From Microbacterium sp. AG1240 (GTDB taxonomy: Bacteria > Actinomycetota > Actinomycetes > Actinomycetales > Microbacteriaceae): 64,000 bases of DNA. Shown piece after piece: positions 1-8,994 of the stretch (position 1 is the stretch's first letter; every line of letters starts with the position of its first letter). The position numbers were made by a program, and so were the translations under genes. The stretch covers positions 62,001 to 126,000 of the forward strand of contig NZ_RBXJ01000001.1 in the NCBI RefSeq assembly GCF_003635115.1. The letters are read 5' to 3'. The notes beneath the pieces were generated by a model. It was not told where the DNA came from and made no database searches. It saw nothing but the letters and a program-made list of their open reading frames with translations.

Positions 1-60
1 TGGCGCGCGTTCGGGGGCTCCAGACTAACCAGCCCGGTAATCTCGCCGGAGGAGGCGAGA

Positions 61-825
61 GTGGGCGACGGGGTGCTGCAGCGGGCGATGGGGCTGCTGC
101 GCGCCTTCACCGAGGACGACCCGCAGCTCACCGCGAGCGAGCTCGCCGCGCGGTCGGGGCTCGCGCTGTCGACGGTGCACCGCCTGATCGCCATGATGCT
201 GGCCGAGGGGATGCTGGCGCGCACCACGGGTCACCGGTACGCGGTGGGCGCGCAGCTCTGGGAGATCGGCGAGCTGTCGCCCCTCGCGGCGCAGCTGCGC
301 GAGACCGCGCTTCCGCACATGGTGCGGCTGTACGAGGCGACGGGTGAGAACGTGCACCTCGCAGTGCTCGACGACCCCACCCCTGCCGCAGCATCCGCCA
401 TCTTCGTCGGACGCATCACCGGGCGCTCGTCGGTGCCGACCATCAGCCGCAGCGGCGGGAGGCACCCGCTGCACGCGACCGGCGTCGGCAAGGCGCTGCT
501 CGCCACGCGCGATGACGTCTGGCTCGACGACTACCTCTCCGCCCCGCTCGAACTCGAGACCCGGCTCTCGATCACCGACCCCGAGCGCCTCCGCGCCGAC
601 ATCGAGCGCGCGCGGGGCCGGGGCTACGCCACGACCCGCGAGGAGATGACGCTCGGGAACTTCTCGGTGGCCGCGGCCCTGGGCTCGCTTCCGGGGCTGC
701 CCCCGGCAGCCATCGGCATCGTGGCGCACCTGGGCGAGGCGCTCGACGAGCGCAGGCTCGCGCCCCTGGTGATGCAGACCGCGAAAGACCTCACGCGCGC
801 CGTTCGACACCCCGATTCCCACTGA
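61..825 (+). CDS. pcaR: IclR-family regulator of the pca operon
   Basis: Transcription regulator of the IclR family, probably responding to protocatechuate or an intermediate of its breakdown. Residues about 5-65 form the winged helix-turn-helix and about 80-245 the effector domain; the family hallmark HATGVGKALLA is at 138-148. Its 254-residue length is normal. The GTG start is chosen because GGAGGAGG lies at 48-55, five bases before it. The gene sits 82 bases before pcaH on the same strand, and IclR proteins (PcaR/PcaU) are known pca regulators in actinobacteria and Acinetobacter. Whether it activates or represses cannot be told from sequence. The gene name is inferred from context. Confidence 0.85.
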   Translation: MGDGVLQRAMGLLRAFTEDDPQLTASELAARSGLALSTVHRLIAMMLAEGMLARTTGHRYAVGAQLWEIGELSPLAAQLRETALPHMVRLYEATGENVHLAVLDDPTPAAASAIFVGRITGRSSVPTISRSGGRHPLHATGVGKALLATRDDVWLDDYLSAPLELETRLSITDPERLRADIERARGRGYATTREEMTLGNFSVAAALGSLPGLPPAAIGIVAHLGEALDERRLAPLVMQTAKDLTRAVRHPDSH

Positions 826-858
826 GTGGGAACGGGGATGCGGCGCCCGCCATCCCCG
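816..858. promoter_or_regulatory. Twin inverted repeats before pcaH
   Basis: Two adjacent perfect inverted repeats lie between the regulator and pcaH. TTCCCAC-TGA-GTGGGAA (816-832) spans the regulator stop codon, and CGGGGATG (833-840) pairs with CATCCCCG (851-858). They may be IclR operator sites or a weak terminator. A TAGACA-like -10 follows near 871-876. Confidence 0.45.
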
Positions 859-907
859 GTGCGACTCTGTAGACAGCCCACCCGAATGGACCGTCGAAGG
901 AGACCCC

Positions 908-1786
908 ATGACCGCTTTGGAGAACGCGGCGGACGCCGACCCGCGCGGCGAGGAGGCGTTCGGCTCGAGCGTCGTGCTCGAGCAGACGGCCGCCGCGCCC
1001 GAGTCGCTCCTGGCGTCGCCCGACATGCCGTCGCAGCGCGAGATCACCGCCGAGATCGGTGATCTGCACCGTGCCGCCGCCGAGCGCGAGGAGGCCGGTG
1101 AGAGCCTGCCCCGCACGCTGATCGACTTCTCGCCCTACCGCTCCAGCGTGCTGCGGCACCCGACGAAGAACCCGCGCCTGGTCGACCCGGAGACGATCGA
1201 GCTCTTCTCGCCCGCCTACGGCCAGCGCGACGTCGCCGCGATCGAGTCCGACCTGACCCTGCAGCACACCGGGGAGCCGCAGGGCGAGCGCATCACGGTG
1301 ACCGGCCGGGTCGTCGACAGCTGGGGCCGCCCCGTCGCGAACCAGCTCATCGAGGTGTGGCAGGCGAACGCCGCGGGCCGCTACATCCACCAGCGCGATC
1401 AGCACCCCGCCCCGCTCGACCCGAACTTCACGGGAGCCGGGCGCATGATCACGGACGACAACGGCGAGTACTTCTTCACCACGATCAAGCCGGGGCCCTA
1501 CCCCTGGAAGAACCACGTCAACGCCTGGCGCCCCGCCCACATCCACTTCTCGCTGTTCGGCACGGGGTTCACGCAGCGCATCATCACGCAGATGTACTTC
1601 CCGGGCGACCCGCTGTTCGCCCTCGATCCCATCTACAACACGATCGCGCGGCAGAGCGATCGCGACCGACTGATCTCGACCTACGACCACGACCTGACGG
1701 TGCCCGAATTCTCGATGGGCTACCGCTGGGACATCGTCGTCGACGGTCCGGATGCGACGTGGTTCGAGCCCGAGGGAGAGCACTGA
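908..1786 (+). CDS. pcaH: Protocatechuate 3,4-dioxygenase beta subunit
   Basis: Iron-binding subunit of the intradiol dioxygenase that opens protocatechuate to 3-carboxy-cis,cis-muconate in the cytosol. The four expected Fe(III) ligands are visible: Tyr159 (GRYIH), Tyr198 (PGPYPW), His211 and His213 (PAHIH). The dioxygenase fold begins near residue 84, so there is an N-terminal extension of roughly 60 residues beyond typical PcaH proteins (292 residues here). AAGGAG lies just before ATG 908, which supports the long form; the next in-frame ATG at 1025 has no ribosome site. First gene of pcaHGBDCIJF; one base separates it from pcaG. Confidence 0.95.
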   Translation: MTALENAADADPRGEEAFGSSVVLEQTAAAPESLLASPDMPSQREITAEIGDLHRAAAEREEAGESLPRTLIDFSPYRSSVLRHPTKNPRLVDPETIELFSPAYGQRDVAAIESDLTLQHTGEPQGERITVTGRVVDSWGRPVANQLIEVWQANAAGRYIHQRDQHPAPLDPNFTGAGRMITDDNGEYFFTTIKPGPYPWKNHVNAWRPAHIHFSLFGTGFTQRIITQMYFPGDPLFALDPIYNTIARQSDRDRLISTYDHDLTVPEFSMGYRWDIVVDGPDATWFEPEGEH

Positions 1787-1787
1787 C

Positions 1788-2387
1788 ATGAGCGAGACCA
1801 CCGAGACCCGTCGCCAGCGCCTCGTGAAGGCGGGCGGCGCCCAGCCGCTCCCGCCCACCGCCGGGCAGACGATCGGCCCCTTCTTCGCGTTCGGGCTGCA
1901 GTATCCGAAGATGCACGAGGTCGTCTTCCCGCACTCCCCGGGCGCGATCGTCGTCGGCGGCATCCTCCGCGACGGCGCGGGGGCGCCGATCCCCGACGCC
2001 TGCATCGAGATCTGGGGTGCCGACAGCGACGGCACCGTTTCGCGCGGGCGCGGGTCTCGTCGCCGCGACGACCACACCTTCACCGGATTCGGCCGCGCGT
2101 TCACGACCGACGAGGGGCGGTTCGAGTTCTGGACCCGCAACCCCGGTGCGGTCGACGGCAAGGCGCCGTTCTTCGCGGTCGTCGTCTTCGCCCGCGGGCT
2201 CCCCGACAAGCTGCACACGCGCATCTACCTCCCCGAGGACGCCGACGCGCTGGCTGCCGACGCCCTGCTGTCCTCCCTCGATGCCGACGAGCGCGCTACG
2301 CTCGTCGCGACCCGCACGCCCGAGGGTCACCTCCAGCACGACATCCGGCTGCAGGGCGAGAAGGAGACCGTCTTCCTTGCCTTCTGA
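1788..2387 (+). CDS. pcaG: Protocatechuate 3,4-dioxygenase alpha subunit
   Basis: Non-catalytic partner of PcaH in the heteromultimeric protocatechuate 3,4-dioxygenase. It has the intradiol dioxygenase fold (PTAGQTIGPFF near residue 23, the family opening) but lacks the Tyr/Tyr/His/His iron set, as expected for the alpha subunit. The protein is 199 residues, normal for PcaG. ATG 1788 directly follows the pcaH stop, and GGGAGAG precedes it. An in-frame ATG upstream at 1752 lies inside pcaH and was not used. Confidence 0.94.
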   Translation: MSETTETRRQRLVKAGGAQPLPPTAGQTIGPFFAFGLQYPKMHEVVFPHSPGAIVVGGILRDGAGAPIPDACIEIWGADSDGTVSRGRGSRRRDDHTFTGFGRAFTTDEGRFEFWTRNPGAVDGKAPFFAVVVFARGLPDKLHTRIYLPEDADALAADALLSSLDADERATLVATRTPEGHLQHDIRLQGEKETVFLAF

Positions 2388-3729
2388 CCCGCATCACCTC
2401 GACGTCGGACTGCTCTCGCCCGTCAGCGCGGGGCACGATGCGGCGGTCTCGGATGCTGCGGTGCTCGACGCCCTCGTCGCGGCGGAGGTCGCGCTGGTCC
2501 GCGCGCTCGCGTCGGTGGGAGCGGCTCCCGCCGAGATCGCCGACAGTGTCTCGGCGGCGCTCGGATGGACCGGGGTCGGAGAGGGCTGCCGGGGCCACGG
2601 CCTCGATGCCGCCGACCTCGCCGTCGCCGCCGTCGCCGCGGGCAACCCCGTGGTCGCCCTGGCGGGGATGCTGAGGCAGCGCGTTCCCGAGGCCGCACGA
2701 TCGTGGGTGCACCGGGGGGCGACCAGCCAGGACATCCTCGACAACGCCCTGGTGCTCCTGGCCCGCTCGACGGCCGAGCGGGTGCGCGACGACCTCCACC
2801 GGGTCGAGGCGGCGCTCACCGCTCTCGCCGCGGCGAATCGCGACGTCGTCGCGGCCGCCCGCACCCTCACGCAGCACGCCGTGCCGACGACCGTCGGGGC
2901 GCGCGCCGCGGGGTGGGCGCGCAGCATCCGTCGTGCCATCGTGCGGCTCGACGCGGCGCGCGCAGAACTGCCCGTGCAGCTCGGGGGCGCCGCGGGCACC
3001 CTGGCGGCGTTCGTCGCCGACCTCGGCGCCGAACGCGCCGCCGAGCTTCCGGCGGCGTACGCGGCCGAACTGGGCCTGCGACCCGCCGACGCCCCCTGGC
3101 ACACCGAACGCTGGCCCGTCACCGAGCTCGGCGACGCGCTCGTGCAGGCGATCGACGCGGTGGGGGTCTTCGCCGCCGACGTCGCCACCCTCACCCGCAC
3201 CGAGATCGGCGAACTCGCCGAGGCCGCCGGCGGCGGGTCGTCGGCGATGCCCCAGAAGGCGAACCCCGTCGCCTCGGTGCTCATCCGCTCGGCCGCCCTC
3301 CGCGCGCCGCAGCTCGGCGCCACCCTGCATCTGGCCGCGGCGCTCGCCGTCGACGAGCGGCCCGACGGCGCCTGGCACGCCGAATGGCCGACCCTGCGCG
3401 AACTCCTCCGCCTCGCGCTCGGCGCAGCCGCGCACGCGGCATCGCTCGCCGCCGGGCTCACCGTCGATCGCGAGGCCGTCGCGCGCAACCTCGCCCTCAC
3501 CGACGGGCTGATCGTCAGTGAGCGCCTCGGCCTCGTACTCGTCCCCCTGATCGGACGCGAGCGCTTCGCCGCGCTGATCCGACAGGCCGCCGACACCGAC
3601 CTCGCCGACCTCGTGCGCGCGCTCCCCGAGGCGTCCGAGCTCGACGTCGACGACCTCCTCGACCCCGCCCGGTACACGGGCCTCGCCACGACGTTCGTCG
3701 ACCGCCTCGGCGAAGGAGAGAACCGATGA
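2377..3729 (+). CDS. pcaB: 3-carboxy-cis,cis-muconate cycloisomerase
   Basis: Fumarase/aspartase-superfamily enzyme that cyclises 3-carboxy-cis,cis-muconate to 4-carboxymuconolactone. The superfamily signature GSSAMPQKANP is near residue 287, and the length (about 450 residues) is normal. No ATG begins the conserved region. TTG 2377 is chosen because it gives MPSDPHHLDVGLLSP, AAGGAG lies about 11 bases upstream, and the start overlaps the end of pcaG as expected in this tightly packed operon. The reading frame stays open upstream to 2017, but that part runs inside pcaG and is not coding. It overlaps pcaD by four bases. Confidence 0.92.
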   Translation: MPSDPHHLDVGLLSPVSAGHDAAVSDAAVLDALVAAEVALVRALASVGAAPAEIADSVSAALGWTGVGEGCRGHGLDAADLAVAAVAAGNPVVALAGMLRQRVPEAARSWVHRGATSQDILDNALVLLARSTAERVRDDLHRVEAALTALAAANRDVVAAARTLTQHAVPTTVGARAAGWARSIRRAIVRLDAARAELPVQLGGAAGTLAAFVADLGAERAAELPAAYAAELGLRPADAPWHTERWPVTELGDALVQAIDAVGVFAADVATLTRTEIGELAEAAGGGSSAMPQKANPVASVLIRSAALRAPQLGATLHLAAALAVDERPDGAWHAEWPTLRELLRLALGAAAHAASLAAGLTVDREAVARNLALTDGLIVSERLGLVLVPLIGRERFAALIRQAADTDLADLVRALPEASELDVDDLLDPARYTGLATTFVDRLGEGENR

Positions 3730-4514
3730 CCGCTCCCACGTTGGCCCACACCGCCCCGGTCGGATCCGCCGACGCGCCCCTGCTTCTGCTCGGGCCGTCA
3801 CTGGGCACCTCGACGATCCTCTGGGAACGCGTCATCCCCGTCCTCGCGCGCTCCCACCGCGTCGTGGCGTGGGACCTCCCGGGCCACGGTGCCTCACCCG
3901 CGTCGACGTCGCCCTTCACGGTCGCCGACCTCGCCGACGCGGTCGCCGACCTCGCGCGCGGCCTCTCCGACGGCCCCGTCCGCTACGCCGGCGTCTCGCT
4001 CGGCGGCGCCACCGGGCTGGAGCTGACCCTCCGTCACCCCGACCTCGTCGAGGCGACCGCCGCGGTCGCCTCGGGCGCACTCCTCGGCGACCCCGACTCC
4101 TGGCGAGCCCGCGCGGCCCAGGTGAGGGCGCAGTCGACGTCGGCGCTCATCACCGCCTCGGCCGGCCGGTGGTTCGCCCCCGACTCCCTCGCCCGCGAAC
4201 CCGAGCTCACCGGACGCCTGCTCCACGCACTGCAGGACGCCGACGACGAGAGCTACGCCGCCTGCTGCGAGGCGCTCGCCGCGTATGACGTGCGAGACCG
4301 CCTGGGCGAGATCGCCACCCCGGTGCTGGCGATGTGGGGCGAGTTCGACCAGGTCGCCCCGGAGGCGAAGGCCGACGAGATCGCACGCGGCGTCCGCCGC
4401 GGGCGCAGCATCCGTGTCTCCGATGCCGCGCACCTGCCTCCCGCCGAGCAGCCCGCCGCGGTCGCGACCGCGCTCGACGACTTCTTCCGCCGCATCGATG
4501 AGGAGGCCGCATGA
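3726..4514 (+). CDS. pcaD: 3-oxoadipate enol-lactonase
   Basis: Alpha/beta hydrolase that opens 3-oxoadipate enol-lactone to 3-oxoadipate. The nucleophile elbow GVSLGG carries Ser91, and the catalytic His is likely in DAAHLPPAEQ near the C-terminus. The length of 262 residues is usual for PcaD. It starts at ATGA overlapping the pcaB stop and ends with ATGA shared with pcaC. In many actinobacteria pcaD and pcaC are fused as pcaL; here they are separate genes. Confidence 0.92.
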   Translation: MTAPTLAHTAPVGSADAPLLLLGPSLGTSTILWERVIPVLARSHRVVAWDLPGHGASPASTSPFTVADLADAVADLARGLSDGPVRYAGVSLGGATGLELTLRHPDLVEATAAVASGALLGDPDSWRARAAQVRAQSTSALITASAGRWFAPDSLAREPELTGRLLHALQDADDESYAACCEALAAYDVRDRLGEIATPVLAMWGEFDQVAPEAKADEIARGVRRGRSIRVSDAAHLPPAEQPAAVATALDDFFRRIDEEAA

Positions 4515-4912
4515 CGACCCCGGATCACGGATCGACCGACGCCGAACGGCACGCGCAGGGCATGCGCGTGCGGCGGGAGGTGCTCTCCGACGCGCACGTC
4601 GACCGCGCCGTCGAGCGCACGACCGCGTTGACCGCCGATTTCCAGGACCTCATCACGCGGTACGCCTGGGGCGACATCTGGTCGCGCCCCGCCCTCGATC
4701 GCCGGTCGCGGTCGATCGCGGTGCTGACGGCGCTCATCGCACTCGGCCACCACGAGGAGCTCGCGATGCACCTGCGCGCGGCCCTTCGCAACGGACTCAC
4801 GACCGCGGAGATCTCCGAGGTCATCCTGCAGTCGGCGATCTACTGCGGCGTGCCGGCCGCCAACACGGCCTTCCGCATCGCCACCGAGGTCTTCGCAGAG
4901 GGGGACGCATGA
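4511..4912 (+). CDS. pcaC: 4-carboxymuconolactone decarboxylase
   Basis: Small decarboxylase of the CMD/AhpD-like fold that turns 4-carboxymuconolactone into 3-oxoadipate enol-lactone. The characteristic helical segment with ELAMHLRAALRNG and ILQSAIYCGVPAAN (residues about 77-115) is intact, and the length of 133 residues is typical of stand-alone PcaC. It overlaps pcaD and pcaI by four bases each, which points to translational coupling. Confidence 0.93.
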   Translation: MTTPDHGSTDAERHAQGMRVRREVLSDAHVDRAVERTTALTADFQDLITRYAWGDIWSRPALDRRSRSIAVLTALIALGHHEELAMHLRAALRNGLTTAEISEVILQSAIYCGVPAANTAFRIATEVFAEGDA

Positions 4913-5658
4913 TCGACAAGCAGGTTCCGGATGCTGCGGCCGCGGTCGCGGGGATCCCCGACGGCGCGACGGTCATGATCGGCGGCTTCGGCCGTGCCGG
5001 GCAGCCCGTCGAGCTCATCGACGCGCTCATCGCGTCGGGGGCGCGGGAGCTCACGATCGTCAACAACAACGCCGGCAACGGCGACACCGGGCTCGCGGCG
5101 CTCCTGGCTGCCGGGCAGGTGCGCAAGATCGTGTGCTCGTTCCCGCGCCAGTCGGATTCGTGGGTCTTCGACGGGCTCTACCGCGCCGGCGAGATCGAGC
5201 TCGAGCTGGTCCCCCAGGGGAACCTCGCCGAGCGCATCCGCGCGGCGGGTGCCGGCATCGGCGCGTTCTTCTCGCCCACCGGCGTCGGTACGCTCCTGGC
5301 CGAGGGCAAGGAGGAGCGCGAGATCGACGGGCGTCGCTACGTGCTCGAGTATCCGATCCGCGCCGACTTCGCCCTGATCTCGGCCTACCGGGCCGATCGC
5401 TGGGGCAACCTCGTCTACCGCGAGACCGCGCGCAACTTCGGCCCGATCATGGCGACGGCCGCCACCACGACCATCGTGCAGGTCGACGAGGTCGTCGGCC
5501 TCGGCCACCTCGACCCCGAGACGGTCGTCACACCCGGCATCTTCGTCGACCGCGTCGTCGCGGTGGGCGAGCGCCCGTGGCTGCGCGACGGCGCCTTCGT
5601 CGGCGGCGTCGACCTCGAGGGGTCGCCCCTCGCCGCATCCGCCGAGGAGGCGTCATGA
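4909..5658 (+). CDS. pcaI: 3-oxoadipate CoA-transferase subunit A
   Basis: Alpha subunit of succinyl-CoA:3-oxoadipate CoA-transferase. The N-terminal GATVMIGGFGRAGQP glycine-rich segment (about 18-33) is the CoA-binding signature of family I CoA-transferases. Length 249 residues. ATG 4909 shares ATGA with the pcaC stop; the open frame extends upstream within pcaD/pcaC but has no support as coding. It overlaps pcaJ by four bases, as usual for the two subunits. Confidence 0.93.
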   Translation: MIDKQVPDAAAAVAGIPDGATVMIGGFGRAGQPVELIDALIASGARELTIVNNNAGNGDTGLAALLAAGQVRKIVCSFPRQSDSWVFDGLYRAGEIELELVPQGNLAERIRAAGAGIGAFFSPTGVGTLLAEGKEEREIDGRRYVLEYPIRADFALISAYRADRWGNLVYRETARNFGPIMATAATTTIVQVDEVVGLGHLDPETVVTPGIFVDRVVAVGERPWLRDGAFVGGVDLEGSPLAASAEEAS

Positions 5659-6299
5659 CCACCCGCATCTCGCGCAACGACCTCGCGGCGCGCATCGCCG
5701 CCGACATCCCCGAGGGCGCCGTGGTGAACCTCGGCATCGGGGCGCCGACCCTCGTGGCGAACTTCCTCCCCGAAGGCGAGGAGATCCTCCTCCACACCGA
5801 GAACGGGCTGCTCGGCATGGGCCCCGCGCCGCAGGCGGGCGCGGTGGACCCCGACCTCATCAACGCCGGCAAGCAGGCGGTCACCGCCCTGCCCGGCGCG
5901 GCCTACTTCCACCACGCCGACTCGTTCGCGATGATGCGCGGCGGCCACCTCGACGTGTGCGTGCTGGGCGCCTTCCAGGTCTCGCAGAACGGCGACCTCG
6001 CGAACTGGTCGACGGGCGAGCCCGGGGCGATCCCGGCCGTCGGCGGCGCGATGGATCTGGCGATCGGCGCGAAGGACGTTTACGTCATGACCGACCTCCT
6101 GACGAAGTCGGGGGAGCCGAAACTGGTCGAGACCTGCGCCTACCCGCTCACCGGTGTGGGCTGCGTCTCGCGGGTCTACACCGACCACGCGATCTTCGAC
6201 GTCACCCCCGACGGGTTCGTCGTGCGCGAGCTCTTCGGCGACAACACCGTCGCCTCGCTCGAGGCCGCCCTCGGGCTCTCTCTCACTCCGAAGGACTGA
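5655..6299 (+). CDS. pcaJ: 3-oxoadipate CoA-transferase subunit B
   Basis: Beta subunit of succinyl-CoA:3-oxoadipate CoA-transferase. It carries the family I catalytic glutamate in HTENGLLGMGP (Glu49), which forms the glutamyl-CoA thioester intermediate. Length 214 residues is normal. Together with PcaI it transfers CoA from succinyl-CoA to 3-oxoadipate. ATG 5655 overlaps the pcaI stop, and pcaF begins one base after its stop. Confidence 0.94.
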   Translation: MTTRISRNDLAARIAADIPEGAVVNLGIGAPTLVANFLPEGEEILLHTENGLLGMGPAPQAGAVDPDLINAGKQAVTALPGAAYFHHADSFAMMRGGHLDVCVLGAFQVSQNGDLANWSTGEPGAIPAVGGAMDLAIGAKDVYVMTDLLTKSGEPKLVETCAYPLTGVGCVSRVYTDHAIFDVTPDGFVVRELFGDNTVASLEAALGLSLTPKD

Positions 6300-6300
6300 C

Positions 6301-7470
6301 ATGCCGAGCACCTGGATCTACGACGCCGTCCGCACTCCGTTCGGCCGCGCCGGCGGAGCGCTCTCGGGCGTCCGCCCCGATGACCTCGCAGCGACCGTGA
6401 TGGCAGCATCCGTCGCCCGCACCGGACTCGACCCGGCCCGGATCGACGACGTGATCTTCGGCGACGCCAATCAGGCGGGCGAGGACAACCGCGACGTCGC
6501 GCGGTTCGGCGCGCTGCTCGCGGGGTTCCCGTCGAGCGTGCCGGGTGTGACGGTCAACCGTCTCTGCGGGTCGTCGCTCGAGGCCGTGATCCAGGGCTCG
6601 CGGGCGATCGAGGCCGGCGACGCCGACATCGTGCTGACCGGCGGGGTCGAGTCGATGAGCCGTGCCCCGTTCGTCGTCGAGAAGTCGCCCAAGCCGTGGC
6701 CCGCCGTCGGCAATCAGACCATGTGGAACACCTCGATCGGGTGGCGCATGACGAACCCGCGCCTGCGCAAGGACTGGACGATCTCCAACGGCGAGTCGGC
6801 AGAGAAGCTCGCCGGGATCTACGGGATCAGCCGCGAGGAGCAGGACGCCTTCGCCCTGCGCAGCCACCGGGCCGCGGCCGACGCCTGGGCGGCGGGCGTC
6901 TTCGACGGGGAGATCGTGCAGGTCGACGGTCACGAGCTCGCCCGCGACGAGAGCATCCGCGAGGACACCACCCTCGACAAGCTCGCCGGGCTCAAGACGC
7001 TGTTCGCCGCGGACGGCTCCGTCACGGCCGGCAACTCCTCTCCGATCAACGACGGCGCCTCGGCGGTGCTCATCGGTGCCGAGGGCGCGCTCGATGCCGA
7101 GCCCCTCGCGCGCATCGCCGGGCGCGGGGTGTTCGGCAACGACCCCGACGTGTTCGGGATCGCCCCGGTCGAGGCGGCGAACCGGGCCCTCGCGCGAGCG
7201 GGGCGCACGTGGGCCGACGTGGACTTCGTCGAGCTCAACGAGGCGTTCGCCTCGCAGTCGCTCGCGTGCGCGAAGCTGTGGACCGAGCTCGACCCGGCGA
7301 AGCTGAACGTGCACGGCGGGGCCCTCGCGATCGGGCACCCGCTGGGCGCGTCGGGCGGCCGCGTCGTCGGCCGCGCCGCACACGAGCTGGCGCGCCGCGG
7401 CGGCGGGGTCGCGGTGGTCGCGATCTGCATCGGCGTGGGGCAGGGCCTCGCGGTCGTGCTCGAGCGCTGA
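6301..7470 (+). CDS. pcaF: 3-oxoadipyl-CoA thiolase
   Basis: Thiolase that cleaves 3-oxoadipyl-CoA to acetyl-CoA and succinyl-CoA, the last step of the pathway. The catalytic set is complete: Cys89 in NRLCGSS, His346 in GHPLGASGG, and Cys376 in CIGVGQG. Length 389 residues is standard. ATG 6301 follows the pcaJ stop by one base. It is the last gene of the operon; a large hairpin starts 26 bases after its stop. The assignment as PcaF rather than a general acetyl-CoA acetyltransferase rests mainly on the operon. Confidence 0.92.
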   Translation: MPSTWIYDAVRTPFGRAGGALSGVRPDDLAATVMAASVARTGLDPARIDDVIFGDANQAGEDNRDVARFGALLAGFPSSVPGVTVNRLCGSSLEAVIQGSRAIEAGDADIVLTGGVESMSRAPFVVEKSPKPWPAVGNQTMWNTSIGWRMTNPRLRKDWTISNGESAEKLAGIYGISREEQDAFALRSHRAAADAWAAGVFDGEIVQVDGHELARDESIREDTTLDKLAGLKTLFAADGSVTAGNSSPINDGASAVLIGAEGALDAEPLARIAGRGVFGNDPDVFGIAPVEAANRALARAGRTWADVDFVELNEAFASQSLACAKLWTELDPAKLNVHGGALAIGHPLGASGGRVVGRAAHELARRGGGVAVVAICIGVGQGLAVVLER

Positions 7471-7496
7471 CGCCCCCGCCCCGGCATACGGCCGGA

Positions 7497-7560
7497 TCGG
7501 GGCGCAGTTCTCGGGTCGGGGCACGGGATTTCGCGCCCCGACCCGAAGAATGCGCCCCGA
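7497..7560. terminator. 26-bp hairpin after the pca operon
   Basis: A near-perfect inverted repeat: arms 7497-7522 and 7535-7560 pair at 23 of 26 positions around a 12-base loop, with the inner 11 pairs perfect (CGGGTCGGGGC). It begins 26 bases after the pcaF stop and has no T-run. It probably terminates the pca transcript and separates it from the MFS gene. Confidence 0.6.
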
Positions 7561-7623
7561 GCCCGCGCGTCACGTGAGCGCGGTGCGGAAGGCGCCCGTG
7601 CGCTGACGCGCTCCGACCCGGCC

Positions 7624-7629
7624 TACGCT
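7624..7629 (+). promoter_or_regulatory. -10 box of the MFS gene
   Basis: TACGCT placed so that the transcript would carry a leader of about 26 bases with AGAGAAGA before GTG 7662. Confidence 0.4.
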
Positions 7630-7661
7630 GGGAGGGTCCCTTCCGTCGACAGAGAAGACCC

Positions 7662-8981
7662 GTGACTGCTCCCGTGATCGCCCCCGCTCCGGGTTGGCGC
7701 ATGTGGCTGGTGTGGGCCGTCGGCCTCGCCGGCTACGTGCTGTCGATCACCAACCGCACGTCGCTCTCGGCGGTCGGTGTGGATGCGGCGACCCGCTTCA
7801 ACGCGGATGCGTCGGCGCTGTCGATGTTCGCCGTGATCCAGCTGGCGGTCTACGGCGGAATGCAGATCCCCGTCGGACTCCTCCTCGACCGCTTCGGCGC
7901 ACGGCCGGTCATGACGATCGGCATGGTGGTGATGGCCGCCGGCCAGCTCGTCATGGCCTTCGCCAGCGACGTCGGCATCGGCATCCTCGCGCGCGTGCTG
8001 CTCGGCGCCGGCGACGCGGCGATCTTCCCGAGCGTGCTGCGGGTGATCGCCACCTGGTTCCCGGCGCAACGAGCGCCCGTGCTGGTGCAGCTGACGGGCA
8101 TCATCGGCCAGCTCGGGCAGATCGTCTCGGTCATCCCGCTCGCCGCCCTGCTGCACGCCACCTCGTGGAGCGTGGCGTTCGGCAGCCTCGCCGGTCTCGG
8201 GATGCTGTTCTCGGTGCTCATCTTCGCGATCGTGCGCAACCGTCCGCCCACGCGCTCCGCCGATGTCGCGGTCGACACCGACACCGGCACGATCACCGTG
8301 GTGCGGTCATCGGCCGACCTGCGGCAGGGGTTCAGCGAGGCGTGGAAGCACCCCGGCACCCGGCTCGCCTTCTGGTCGCACTTCACCACACCGTTCGCGG
8401 GGAACGCCTTCGTCATCCTCTGGGGGTTCCCCTTCCTCACCGCGGGAGAGGGGCTGCAGCCGGCCGAGGCCTCGCTGGTGCTGACGGCGTTCGTGCTGTT
8501 CGGGATCACCGTCGGGCCGGTCATGGGCGCCCTCTCGAGCAGGCATCCGATGCGGCGCTCACGGTGGCTCGTCCTCCCGTCGATCGGACTGCAGGCCGCC
8601 GCGTGGATCACCGTGGCGGCCTGGCCGGGCCCGGCGCCTCTCTGGCTCCTGCTGGTGCTGGCCTTCGCCATGGGCACCGGGGGCCCGGCGTCGATGATCG
8701 CGTTCGATCACGCCCGCGCGCACAATCCGAGTCACCGCCTCAGCACCGCGACAGGCATCGTCAACGGCGGCGGGTTCCTCGCGGGGCTGCTGGCGATCCT
8801 CTTCATCGGCATCGCGATGGACGTGCAGGGCGCGGGGTCTCCCGACACCTACTCGCTCAACGCCTTCCGCATCGCCTTCCTCACCCAGGTGCCGCTCTGG
8901 CTGATCGGGGCGACCTTCATCGTCGTCGAGCGCAAGCGCACCCGCATCCATCTCGGTCTCGATCGCCCGCGCCGTCCCTGA
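7662..8981 (+). CDS. MFS transporter
   Basis: Major facilitator superfamily permease of 439 residues with about 12 hydrophobic segments. The motif after helix 2 (LLDRFGARPVMTIG, residues about 73-86) matches the MFS motif A region. The start is GTG 7662. The gene follows the pca operon but is separated from it by the hairpin at 7497-7560 and has its own -10, so a role in aromatic acid uptake is possible but unproven. It does not resemble PcaK-type aromatic acid transporters closely enough to name. Confidence 0.8.
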   Translation: MTAPVIAPAPGWRMWLVWAVGLAGYVLSITNRTSLSAVGVDAATRFNADASALSMFAVIQLAVYGGMQIPVGLLLDRFGARPVMTIGMVVMAAGQLVMAFASDVGIGILARVLLGAGDAAIFPSVLRVIATWFPAQRAPVLVQLTGIIGQLGQIVSVIPLAALLHATSWSVAFGSLAGLGMLFSVLIFAIVRNRPPTRSADVAVDTDTGTITVVRSSADLRQGFSEAWKHPGTRLAFWSHFTTPFAGNAFVILWGFPFLTAGEGLQPAEASLVLTAFVLFGITVGPVMGALSSRHPMRRSRWLVLPSIGLQAAAWITVAAWPGPAPLWLLLVLAFAMGTGGPASMIAFDHARAHNPSHRLSTATGIVNGGGFLAGLLAILFIGIAMDVQGAGSPDTYSLNAFRIAFLTQVPLWLIGATFIVVERKRTRIHLGLDRPRRP

Positions 8982-8994
8982 GCGCAGTCCTCAC

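Noticed and set aside
2394..3749. A long open frame antisense to pcaB (and similar antisense frames elsewhere)
   Set aside because: The high-G+C content of the window keeps antisense frames open; the translation is an Ala/Arg/Ser-rich shadow and the plus strand holds a clear enzyme gene.
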